From assembly GCF_009870125.1 (NCBI RefSeq), contig NC_046683.1, positions 19,353,001-19,417,000 of the forward strand: 64,000 nt of DNA, in the 5' to 3' direction. This stretch comes from Drosophila pseudoobscura. Lineage: Eukaryota; Arthropoda; Insecta; Diptera; Drosophilidae. The notes under the pieces were generated by a model that was not told where the DNA came from, did no database searches, and saw nothing but the letters and a program-made list of their open reading frames with translations. The position numbers and the translations under genes were made by a program. Position 1 is the first letter of the stretch. Every line of letters starts with the position of its first letter. Shown here in pieces: positions 49,740 to 61,700 of this stretch.

Positions 49740-51992
49740 CCCGACTCAAAGCGATCTGATCTGATCTGAGGCTTCTCCTCAAAATTATCTCTTCTTCCCC
49801 CGCCCCCGTAGGTTTAAGTTAGTTCGTTATGTGACCCCCCCCCCCCAAAGCAGCATATTTCAAAATTCTGGAAGGAGGAGGAGAAGTGTGCACTCAAGAC
49901 ATACTACTATATATATATATATTGGATATATCAGACGCATCTACACATATGTATGTACATGGCGACGAGCCCCGCATGACACTAATCGGTCGTTATCTGC
50001 CGCTATACGCATCTCAACACGTACTGGCACCGCACATAGCAAACCGCACTGTCAGCAAAGGCATCAAATCAATGATATTATCTGTATCAAATAATTATTA
50101 ATCAATGCAAATGACATATGTTGTAAAATGTAACTGTTTATGGGCTCCAGGTCCAAGTTAATTGATAAGAAAACACACACACACTCGCACACACAACATA
50201 AACACAAACAAAAACACACAAAACACACGATTACGATTACGATTACGCCTATATGATCGCATATATGTATGTGCGTATGTACCAGTATATATATATCTGC
50301 CTGTTACCGATCGCACCCCGCATCTATGTATGTGAATCTCTGGAGCAAGATCTAAGAAATTATTTAATATATTCGAATAATATGCATATATACATATACA
50401 TATATATATATATATATATAGATATATATATAGATAGATATCTGTGTTTCGTGTTCTACCTATGGAAGCCTTTAAGTTTTAAGTCTAGTATCGCGATATC
50501 TTTAATCTCTAAGGAAGCAGCAGCAGCAGCAGCAAGAAAAATAGCTAACAAAAATAACAGAAAGGAAACGAAACGAAACTGTCTACTTTGGCCTCATGAG
50601 TTTGTGCATGTAAAAAACGAAAAAGAATATGATATTGATATACATATACATATACATATAAATATATATATATATATGAGATGAGATGAGATAGTTAATT
50701 TATAGTATGTCTATTCGATGATAAATACTAAAGTTAAAGAACATTGAGAAGCAAAACAAAACGAAATGAAATGAAAAGCGAATTGTGAAATGCGTAGAAA
50801 ATAGAGCTGAAAATGCATATGCATATATGCATATATCTAGGATATATAGAGAGCAGGGAGAGAGGAGGAGAGCAGAGTGTGCAATGGGCAAACAGAGGAC
50901 AATGGAGAGACCGAGCGCTGACTAGCTGGGCGACTAGCCAGAGGACTAGGAGAGGTGTTAGGGTGAATTTGTTATTAGTTTTTACCGAATGTGTGTTACA
51001 TACATATGTAGGCGTGTAGGCGGGTAAGCGGGTAGGCGGGTAGGCGTTTAGGCGTGTAGGACTTGGCCTCGTCGTTGGCGAAGCTGCAATTTGCAAATTG
51101 ATATTGTTTAATAGTTATTATAACGCGCTGCTATGGCAAATTGATATTTTTTAATATACAAACTGTACTATAAATCTATTATTGTAATTAAATATTGTAA
51201 AGGGACAGGAGTGCACGGGACAGTGGGCAGGGCAAGATCGCAATCGATCGCATCGATCCGCAAGCTCTCCATCCATTTATTTTTCATCTCGTTAAGCACT
51301 GGGCCAAACGAAGCAGCAGCAGCAGCCGAATCTGCTATTCCTATTCCTTGAAGTTATTGGCAAACCAATTGAATCTACTTTGAATATATGTATTTACTTA
51401 CTTGCTCTGGACTCTGCTGCCTCGTTCCATCGGTGCCAATAATCCAACAGAACTTCGGAGGCAGTCATACCATACCATGCTCTCTCAATCCCCAATACCC
51501 ACTCAATGGTTGATTCAGTGTTATTCTTTTTTATTGTTCTCTCCACTCCGAAAAATTTGTACTCCCGGGTCTGTTGCGCATTGTAAATACAACTAAGCGA
51601 AGGATCATTTTGTAAATGTGACAAGGGGCGGAGCCGGAGTGATGCATAGATGCATATTTGTGTACACACATAATACATATTATATACATATATATGTATA
51701 CTATATATAATATAAATCACAAAGTTTTTTCTTTTTTTTTTTAGTAGTTACGTAAATCTAGACTTTTCGGTTCGGTTTGGGCCTATAATCTTGGCGGATA
51801 ACCCGCAGGATTCGATGGCACATAGCACGCAAGCAGCACGCAACACGAAATATGTATCCATTTTGATTAGCAAAACAAACCGAAAATCATGGAATCAATT
51901 CAAACAAAACGCAGAAAATTTAGAAAAAAAATAATAAACAAAAAACTATAAATGAAGGATATCCGTGTTTCAATGTCTCCAGATGTGTAGAA
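49740..51992. other. AT-rich region between convergent genes (UTRs)
   Basis: It holds the rest of the Ubr3 3' UTR and the 3' flank of the minus-strand gene ending at 51993. TA repeats occur at about 50390-50445 and 50640-50680, with CAG repeats near 50518-50535. No coding exon is supported. Confidence 0.55.
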
Positions 51993-53577
51993 TTACTGGG
52001 GCACTGCACAATGGGTGCAGTTTCCACGGGACGACTTCTTACGCTTTGACATCTTCTTCAGCAGCTGGATGTCGGCTGGGCCAACTTGGGCGCCCTGCGG
52101 CTGAGGCTGAGGCTGAGTTGGAGGTGGAGGTGGAGGTGAAGGTGGAGTCGCCGGGTTATCGCGCTTGGCCGCACGCCTGCGCATAATGGAGCGGTATTGT
52201 TCGACGGCCGCCTCCACGTTGATACCAGCTGGCACCTTTTTTTTGGTCAACAGATCTAGTGCCAAGCGGCGGATCGTCCTGGCACCCACTGAGATTTCCT
52301 TCTCGTTGCCATACAAGCCGAAGATTAGATCCATTAGCTCTTTCTCGGGGTTGACGCTTCTCAGAGGACGTGAGACCGGTGGATTGGAGACCGAAGGCAC
52401 CGGCTTACCAGGTGGCACCTTAGCACTGCCGTTGAGCTTCTTCAGCTTGGCCTTCCAGCGCCCGAAGAACAGGGGCGGCGACATCGCGGTGCTGTGCTGA
52501 ACTGGTGCCGTATCGGGCAGCAGGAGTCCCTGGAACCAAGAGTATGGCAGTGAGCCGGGCGCAAAGACACAGCCGGCATCGAAGTTCTTTGGCAGATAGC
52601 GGGTGGGTATAAACACAGGCTTTCTGCCGATGATTTCCGGCGGAAAGAGCTCCGCGGGCAGCTTGAATTTAGGCCCTGGAGCGTTCATGGTGTCCAGGGA
52701 TACGTTCGGGACATGTGGCTGAACCACCGTCGAGATCACCGTCATGGCGTATGGCATCTTAGCGTCAGTGGCATTGGCCATTACCACTTTCATGTCGGTC
52801 AGGTCCGGCACGTAGATGTTGTACTGAGTCGGAACGGGATTGTCGATGTATTTCTTCATCATAGCCATTGTGTTGGGATCGGCCCCCACAAAGCCCATCG
52901 CCACTCTGCAGCGCGATAGGCGCTGTTGGGTGTCAGCCGACGACTTGCCCACGGTGGTGGAGAGCGGACATATGAGGTCAGTCGCCAGGCCCTTTAGGAT
53001 CTCCTTAAGGACGCGGCGGCCGACGAACAGTGCCGGTGTCGGTCCCTTGTGCTGCGACGGCAGCATCCCGATGGGGTAAAACTTGCGTGGCAGCACCCCG
53101 GGTCCGAAAACACCGCCAGCATCGATGCCCGGCGGCAGTAGCTTCGACGACAGGAAGATCATCCTGCTGATGGGCGTGTGCACCGGAAAGCGTTCGACCG
53201 GCAGCTCGAAGCACAGGCAAGTCTTCTCCTCCTTCAGCAATTTGGCGGCGTCCGGATCGTGCGGATAATGCTTCACGGACAGCTGGATCAGCACCGTACG
53301 CTCTGTGCTCTTCGGCACCACCAAGTTCCGCAGATTCGGAACATATCGCAGCTTTGCGTTTGAGAGCGAGTTCATTGAATGCATCAAACTGTGCATGTGC
53401 TGGCAGCAGATCAGCGAGTTTCTCTCGTTGGTCGATCCGGGGATTAGGATGTCCAGTTCCGGGTCCAGATCAAGACCTGAACGCGTGTTTTTATTCAGAT
53501 TATTATTATTTGTGCGTTTTTGCGATATGGGAGAGGGGATTACCTGTTTGCTCCGCGAAAGCCTGAAAGCCGGCCAT
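51993..53577 (-). CDS. Unrecognised protein with a duplicated ~115-residue module, 2 exons, 505 aa
   Basis: Exons 53577-53544 and 53476-51993 join in phase 1 to 1518 nt; the first encodes only MAGFQAFAEQT. I do not recognise a family. Residues about 56-172 and 233-359 are two copies of one module, each starting YVP(N/D)L and containing FP, a LP...(I/F)DAG.VF.PG.LP core, a GxLLP-type turn and ending P.LF.GR. No signal peptide or membrane segment is seen, and the central cysteines are few. The C-terminus (residues about 450-505) is Pro-rich with a PPPPPP run and a basic SKRKKSSRG stretch followed by CTHC. A perfect DRE lies 338 bp upstream. It is probably cytosolic or nuclear, by absence of sorting signals. 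Confidence 0.8.
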
Positions 53578-53914
53578 TTTCTTGCCAAGCCTTACGTTTT
53601 TTTTCGGCATTTCGGCGATTTCGGCGATTAAAGTTTCACAGAAAGCGCACCGGGGGCAATCAACTAAAAAAATGACGCCGATTCGATCAAAAAAAACTTC
53701 GGCTCCCCTTGCACTCGCGTTATTTTGGGAACCGAGAAGAGATGGTTGAATATTTCTCGGATTTTTTGTTCGACTCCGCTCGACACTCGCTCGCCTCGTT
53801 TGTCGACTTCAAATGACACAATTAGACTTCGCACTTCCGGGGGAATTTGAAATGTCAGGAAGATCTGGAACTGTCAGTTTGATGAAACGTTATGTTATAT
53901 CGGAATGATAACTA

Positions 53915-53922
53915 TATCGATA
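53915..53922. promoter_or_regulatory. DREF element TATCGATA
   Basis: A perfect DRE sits in the 514-bp gap between the start of the duplicated-module gene (minus) and the small ORF at 54092 (plus). A second CGATA lies at 53924-53928. Confidence 0.55.
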
Positions 53923-54091
53923 ACGATAGATTTCCGTGCCGGCAAAATGGGGAAAATGTCGACGACTTTGGCAACTTTGGCTACTTTGGCAACTTTTGTA
54001 AATTCGAGCGGTGTAAATACATACATATCATATGTATGTATGTATGTATGTATATATAAACACAATTTTTTTTAGTGTGAATCCCAGCACA

Positions 54092-54502
54092 ATGGGGCGC
54101 CTGCAGGAGGCTTGCCAGCGCAACCTCGTCGAGAGGCAGCGGATCCGAAAATGGCTGCAGCATCTGACGGGCAAGCGCTCCGGGAAACTGCTGTGCAATG
54201 ACAAGAACAGACACTGCCAACCCGACGGCTGGCCCTGTTTGACGTCATTCGGTGTTGCCGATGCAGGTGGGAGGATGGGCGCGCCTGCACCTCAGCGCCA
54301 GCACCCACAGCCATCATCCGTCCCGAAACGTGCACGCCTACGAAAGCTCAAGCATAGCACGCTTCGGAACCCAGCAGAGCTGCCGCCCTGGAACTATGTA
54401 TTTGTCGAGGGCCACCAGTTGCCCATGCACCCTCTGCCGATGCCGACGACGCACTGCCATTACCCGAGCGAGCACCTGCAACAGCAACAGCAACAGCCAT
54501 AA
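54092..54502 (+). CDS. Possible small protein, 136 aa, identity unknown
   Basis: An ATG-initiated frame preceded by a TTTTTTTTAG acceptor-like tract. The first 50 residues (basic helix RNLVERQRIRKWLQHLTGKR followed by a Cys-containing segment) look protein-like. The second half is Pro/His/Gln-rich and ends in a short poly-Gln. A GCAG|GTGGGA donor-like site near 54265 could split the frame. No family is recognised, and nothing beyond an open frame and local composition supports it. Confidence 0.35.
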   Translation: MGRLQEACQRNLVERQRIRKWLQHLTGKRSGKLLCNDKNRHCQPDGWPCLTSFGVADAGGRMGAPAPQRQHPQPSSVPKRARLRKLKHSTLRNPAELPPWNYVFVEGHQLPMHPLPMPTTHCHYPSEHLQQQQQQP

Positions 54503-55707
54503 ACACAGTCAGAGGGACAGCGACAGCGACAGCGACAGAACCAACAGGCAGCATCACGCAGGAGCGCGAAGGCCGAGCCTCCATCCCCGAATGACTTCGT
54601 ATATTTCCTGTCGCGCACTTGTCACCCCTTTCAGTGCGCCAAAGTCCAGGCCCAGTCCCAGTCCCAGGCCCGGCCAGAGCTAGAGTCAGAGCCACAGTCC
54701 CTCTGTGCGGTGCACGTGTCTAACCACCTTGCTTTGGATGCGCGTTTACGGCGGAGCTGATGGACGAAATACTCTTGTGAGGTGCATCCCTATCACTTGT
54801 TGCGCATTTTCTTTAGACCACAAATAAATTCAGATCGTACTGCCTTACCTCTTCTGGGCGCTCTCTCTCTATTTTTAACTGTTAGCGGTGCCAGCTCCAG
54901 CTCCAGCTCTGAGGCAATATAGCCGGCAACTGAGCTAGGCACAGGCAGAGGAACAGGCAGAGCCACTCAGGCCCCCTATGCGTTTGTTTTTCTTTGAAAG
55001 ATGAGGCTCTGCCTGCCACATCGGCGGCAGCAACGGCGTCGCCGCAATACAAACCCAAATAACAGACGACGACTTGTTGATGGCATTGGCATTGTACTTT
55101 TGTTTTATTTATTTGCTTGCATTTCACAAACAGCCTATTATCAAGTAAACGTTTTTATAGAAAAATAATAAGAGACAATAAGTGTGAGTGCGCGGCTCTA
55201 TCGTGAAAATATCTTGAATTGACAGGGATCCGGAGCCGACTCCGACTCGGACTCGGGCTCCGGATCGGGACCTGCTTCAGCTTCAGCTTCAGCTTCATAC
55301 GTGACTTCGCGCATTGGGTAACAATCGGGCTCTTGCCTCAGTTTAAAATATTGCTATATATATATCTATATGTATATACAAAGATTGTGGACCTGTTGTG
55401 CCGCCTCCATTGAAATGGCTTGGATTAGGGAGTGGATGGAACGGACGGGAAGGCGTGGGATGGAGTAGGTATAGGACACGGTTATGTTTTATGCGGTTAT
55501 GCGGAACGGAGAGGAAGGAGGGGAAAGGGGGGAGGTACGTACGCTAAGCTAAGCCTAAGTCTTGGTTGCTATAAAACCTAGAGGTTAACGAATTCCTTGT
55601 CTAAGCGATTTGTTTTGTTGGTTTGTTTCGTTGGAGATTGATTGGGTGGTTTCCAGCTTGTGAAGGCGATTGCTGATTGCTGATTGGACATGGCCTTGAT
55701 TAGTTGT
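54503..55707. other. Intergenic region and sws 3' UTR
   Basis: No coding frame is supported. Composition is mixed with GA-rich stretches (55500-55540), and the minus-strand 3' UTR of sws should occupy the right part. Confidence 0.5.
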
Positions 55708-58700
55708 CTATAGATAGTTTTTGGTTTCGTTATTCGTGTTGCTTCTGTTCTCTTTGTCCTCCTCCTTTTCTTTTCCCTTATCCTCTGCACTACCCCTAAC
55801 CTCATCCCTGTCATTGTCTTTAGTCTTTTTCTTGTCCATCTCGTCCTCTTCATCCATGAATATCAGCGAGGTTTGTGTGGCGATGACTGCGTTTGGGGTA
55901 TAGCCAGTGGCCCCCGCAGTGGTACCCTTCTGACTGAGTTCCCTTTCTCGCTCCAGTTCCTGCTCGCGCGCCAACTCCTGTTTCTGCTCCCGCTTGATTT
56001 CCCATTCGTGTCTAGCCTCCTCCTTCGAATGCTTTCGCCGTAGAATCTGTGCTTTGCTCTGTAGTGGCGGTGTGGACTGTGTAGCCTTGTCCATTTTGCG
56101 CTCCATTTTCAAATCCATCTCCACGTCCGAGTCCATGTCCATTTCGGTCTCAGACAACGACAACGAGTTGCCGCCACGAGGTACCTGATAGCGCCGGACA
56201 TCCTACATCAGAAGGGGTCCATAGATTTATGTGCATTTTCACAATAGAAAACTTGCTAAGCAGCGACCTACCGTGTTCAGTGTCGTTGGTTCCGATATGT
56301 AGCCATCGCAGTCTTCATCCTCGCTGAAGAGATCCGACGGGTTCAAGCCATAGGTCTCCGGCAGCCGGCACACGATCTGCGCCAAATCGATGAATGTGTA
56401 CTCGTTGAGCGAGGCGTGGTTGCCCCGCTTGGGCGGCTCCTTGCTGAACCACTGATTGAACCTGCCCAACCGACCCGCCTTGGCCATGCCCTCAAAGTAG
56501 TTCTTGCCGAACACATAGCCCACGTCGCGGATCTCGTCGAAGCTGCCAAACGCCAGGGTCTTGTACTTGTCGATGGGCGGTCGAATGTATTCGCAGTAAT
56601 CAGAGTTCTTTACCTCCTGGAAAGACAGAAAGCAAACACATAAATAGAGTGCTTATGAGAGAACCTATTATGCGAAAGCCCACCTCCAGCTGTCGAACGC
56701 AGGAGACGTAGGCGAGCCGCGACTGAATGTCCGGCAGATCGGGCACCTTCACGGGTGCGGTGAACGGATTCCACTTCTTGTAGAGCAGCCACCAGCCGCT
56801 TAGGTCGTCCCCGTAGTTGGTCAGATCCGTATCGTCCTGCGAGCCCACATCGATGGCGATTATGTGAGCGGCGCCCAGATTGTGCATCACATCAGCTACA
56901 GTGGCGGCCAATAGAAATAATTCGAGTACGTTGTGTGTGTGTGTGTCCGTGTTTGCGTGTGTATGTGGAATGGAAACGTATTGGTTAGTCGTTATAATGA
57001 TCCGCTAGCGGTACATGGTAGCCATTGGCATTCCAGCATCTTGAGCGGTGGGACTCTCAGTCACTCCCCCAAGATGCTCGGACTGGCAGGCGACTCATCT
57101 GCAAGATCTCAATCAATGGAGCGGGCGGGCGCAAGAAAGGCACTGTCGCGGCGCAGAGTGTTGGACAGCATGTACATAAGTATATGGATGGATATGCTGG
57201 TTTACCTGGCACATTATTCGTGTAGCAGCCATCGAGTAGAAGATGGCCGTCGCGGTAATCACAGAAGGGCGGAAAGACACCAGCGATGGACATACTGGCG
57301 CGGCAATAGCGCCACAGGTGACCTGCCGCAGCCGGACAATGAATGAACGGGCGGGCACACCAGACACACCAGACACACCAGACACACACACACACAGACA
57401 CAATACAGTGGTAGGCGGGATTGCGTGGATGTTGTGTGGTGGACACGGACGTAGGTGGTGACATTTGTGTGAATTTTCGGTGTGTGTAGGTGTTAAAAGA
57501 GAGAGAGAGAAATAGATAGACAGGATTTAATTGCCGTTGTTGGAGAGTTTTTCACAAAATTCACTCTTTGTGCTAACTACAAATGAAATTTCATACACAA
57601 AAATGCACATATACCCAAAAAGTCGCCAAGAATTAATTGAAACTAATATTGCTTAGGCATAGGATAGGCATACCACAAATCAAAATTAAATTTTGTACAT
57701 AATCAACGGAAAAAGGAGAAAGGAGAAGGGAGAAGGAACATAGAAAATAGAAAGAACTTTTGTGCGAACTCAGCTCTGCATCTGTGTAGGTGTGTTTGTG
57801 TTAATCGCATGTTGTGTTATGAGAGTGACAGGGACAGACAGTGGTGGTGCGCATTCGCCGTTATACTAAGCGGACCGCGCCACCATCCACAGTCGCAGGC
57901 GATGGGACAATCAAAAACAGGGCTGCCAGTACAACTAATTCTGTTGATAAAACGCCAAAAACAATGCAACAAACATAAGAAAAAAAATTAAACCTACTAG
58001 AACAACTAGAACAGCATCAGCTAGGCTAGGAACATGTATCATACATACATACATGTGTACATATATCAGAGATCGGATTGCGGAAAGGTGATTGCTGCTG
58101 TGGGTGGGACAGGGACAGGGACATGGACAAGGACAAAGCTTTGGTAGGGAAGAAGGGAAGAAGAGTACATATGTATATCCAACACTCTGCGCACGCTCTA
58201 AATTGAGATTGAGATTTAATAAATATATTAACGATTCGTTTTGTATTTACAATTATTTAGTTTAGGTTTTTTGTTGGCTTAAGAGATAATTGCATACTAA
58301 TTGCTATTTACCTGGCAAGTTATTTACATAGCCGCCATCCAGTAGAAGGTGCCCATCTTTTGGGTCGCAGAGGGGCGGCATGTAGCCGCTAAGCGACATG
58401 GAGGAGCGTACATAGCGCCACAGAGATCCTGCGTTTGATTGATCGATTGGTTGGTTGGAGGTGGCAAGGCAGTATTTTTGGTTGTTCGTTGTTGATTAAC
58501 GGCATGCCAGCAATGAAATTTAGTATGAGTTGAGTGTGTGTCGAGTGTATGTTTGAGTGTGTGGAAAGAGAACAAAAATAGAGAGAGAGAGAGAGAGATA
58601 GATAGAGAAACTGCATTGAGCGATCGTTTTGCTTTTTGTTTTAGTCTTGAGATGTGTTTGGATGGCAATGAAAAGATGGAACGCTATTTTAGAGCGGAAG

Positions 58701-61700
58701 TGGAGCGTGGAACTGGCAGGAAGGAGCAGCAGACGCAGACTAGCAATAGAAGCTACAAATGTTCGTCGAACTTAGCTTTAGCAACTGTCACCCTAGCACA
58801 CAAAATGGCGAACAACAAAGTATCAGCAAGTTGTAACAGTAACAGTAACAGCAACAGCAACAGCAACAACAACGACAACAACTTAAAAACAATGATGAAA
58901 TCGATCGCATCGGCTGAGTGCATCCCTGTATGTATGTATGCATGTACCCCCCTCTACACGACGCAGAATGGCAAACAGGTGGCAGCTGGTGGATGGAGGG
59001 GAAAGCCTCTTATTTGCGGGGGCCATTAATGAGTACGTGTGTGTGTTTGTGGGTGTGTGGGTGTGGGTGTAGAGTGTAGAGTGTAGGTGTGTGCTTCTGG
59101 CACTCTCAGTTCTACGCAAAGGTATACGAACATACGGTACATGATGAAACTTTGCAAGGTGGTGTATCTCTCAGCAGCTACTGGCTACTGGAGCCACCTT
59201 ACCTTATGTTCGTATGCCCTGGCTCAAAAGCTAAACTACAAAGGATATAGGGAGGGGAAACTATAACAGATACGGATACGGATAGATCGCCAGAACACAA
59301 AATGCATAAGCAAAATGAATACCGAAAAAAACATGCATTTAATAGCAGTTCAAGGAGAAGAAGGAGAAGTACAAGTAGGACTACCAACAAAGAGGGAGAG
59401 GATAGATAGAGAGCGAGGGCAGAGAGACAGAGTGCATGCACTGTCTCGTGCACGGCCCCCTCCCCGTTCCTACCCTGCCGCACTCACCGTTGGTGTGGAT
59501 GCGATGGCAGCTGGCGGTGATATCCGTCGTCAGGGTGAAGTATGGTATCCACAGATCCTCGATATTCACATCCCCGAAGGTTTCATGTATGGTCTTGTTG
59601 AACTCCCGTCCAGAGAACATCGATGTGATGGGATAGGTTAGATCCAAGAGTTGTAGGAACCATTTGGTCATTTTCTGCAATATTTAATGCGAAGTCTCTA
59701 CATAGATTCAGTCCTGTGAGGGGAACACCAATGTACATACCTTCGACCACTCGCGCGCCTTCTGGGTGACCGTGGTAATGTTCCGCTCCGAGCACCAGAG
59801 GGCCCCCATCAACGCACCAATGCTGACGCCCCCGACCATGTCGATGGGTATGCCCGCCTCCTGGATGGCCTTAAGCATACCAATATGGGCCGCGCCACGT
59901 GCCCCACCACCGCCCAACACCAGACCAATCGAGTTGCCCGTCAGCCAGCGGGCCAGGCGCGAGAAATCGGAATGCATATTCGGCTCGGATAGCAGCACAC
60001 GACTGTAGAGATCATTCTGGAAGCAGCAGAGGTAGCACGGGTCAGACAATACGTGACACCATAGCTATATGGTGCTTCCACTTCCACTTCCACTTACAAT
60101 GCGGTATTGGCTTTTGCGCGTGAAGATGCGCTTCACACACAGCACATGGTGGTGCTTGGTCACCCAAGGACGAGCGTTCAGCCAGCTGAGCGTGTTGGCC
60201 GGCTTTGAGGACGCCGTCTCCGGGTAGAGTAGGACCAGTTCCTTCTGGGTGCGCAATGCCAGACGATCGATCTCGCGCTCAAACTTCCCCACCAAATGCG
60301 AGTGGTCGCCCAGGCCCACAATGAGGACGACGTCCGCCTGACGCATACAACGCTGGGTCCAGGGACTCAGCGCATTGTCGCACTGATAGAGGGTTATAAT
60401 GTTGCGGTCCTCCTGCTGGGCCAGCCACGAGGTCAGCCTGTACTCGTTCGATGCGTCGAATATGTTCATTCCCAGCTGTTTGCGCGCCAAGTCCGAGGTC
60501 AGGCGCAGGACAGGACCTGACCGACGAGAGTAGAAGAGAAAAGAGAGAGATTATGAAAATGAAAACTTTCGAATGTTCTAGGTTGCAGATCTTCCTCCCA
60601 CTTGGATTTTGCAATATACACTCCGAAATATTTTTTAACAATTCAAAAACGGATATCCACAAAAACAAAAACGAATTGCAAGATATACCTAAAGATATAC
60701 CACTTGTATATTTTCTTGAACTTTTTTCTATTATTTTATAGAGTTTAAAATAAGCTATTAATCATTAAAATTGTCCAAATGCTGTCAGAGATCCGCCCCA
60801 CCCCCCTTTATGTTCTTAATTCTTCTGTTATTACGATATTTCTACATATATAATTCGAAATTTGAATTTTTGAACACGATTTTGTGGGATATTGCAAATT
60901 CTAAGTACGAGGCCTACAACCTAGAAAAAGGGCCGGGGAGAAGTGAAACATGTTTACCCACCGATGGCACACAGCGAGTGGTAGAGCTCGTAGGTGAAGG
61001 GCGTCAGGGGCACATCGTCTGTGATGGGCACCAGGGCCACCGTGGAGTATTTGTGCGTGACGGGATTGGCCTCGACGGGTGCCCCGGGCGCTCCAGTGGT
61101 CGTGCGCGTCTGCATCGAGCCGAGAAAGCGATGGCTAAGGAAACTGATCAGCTTGGTCACCACAATCGGGTAGCGCAGCTTGATGGCATTGAAGAGACCC
61201 TCCGGGAGCTTGGCCAACTCCGAGTCGCGCACCGCCATCACTGTGGTTGTGCGTGACGTCTCCGTGATCATCTCAACGATGCCCACGAGATCGCCCTTGC
61301 CGTACTCGCCAACGATCTCCTTCTTGCCACCGGGATGTGTGATCACAGAGCGCATGCGGCCGCTGAGCACGATATAGGTGCTGTCGCTGCTCTCGTCCTG
61401 CCGGTACAGGGCCCGGCCGGACTCCAGGAATATCCAGTCCAGGGCGTAGTCGCATTGGCGTACCAGCGGCGACAGTCGCCGCACTACCCCATTGCCAAGG
61501 TCCAGCACAATGCGCGGTCGCTGGCGCATGATCCTGCAAGAAGTTGGATGTGAACAAGGCGGAAAGAGGAGAGAAAGTCGAGGATAATGTTACTGGTATA
61601 TAGCTGCACGCCTGATGAATGCCACGCGACTGTGATTCCGCGAGCGAATGGTGTACGCGCTGGCCTCCCCCGTAAGCATGGCCAGGCCACCGACTATCTC

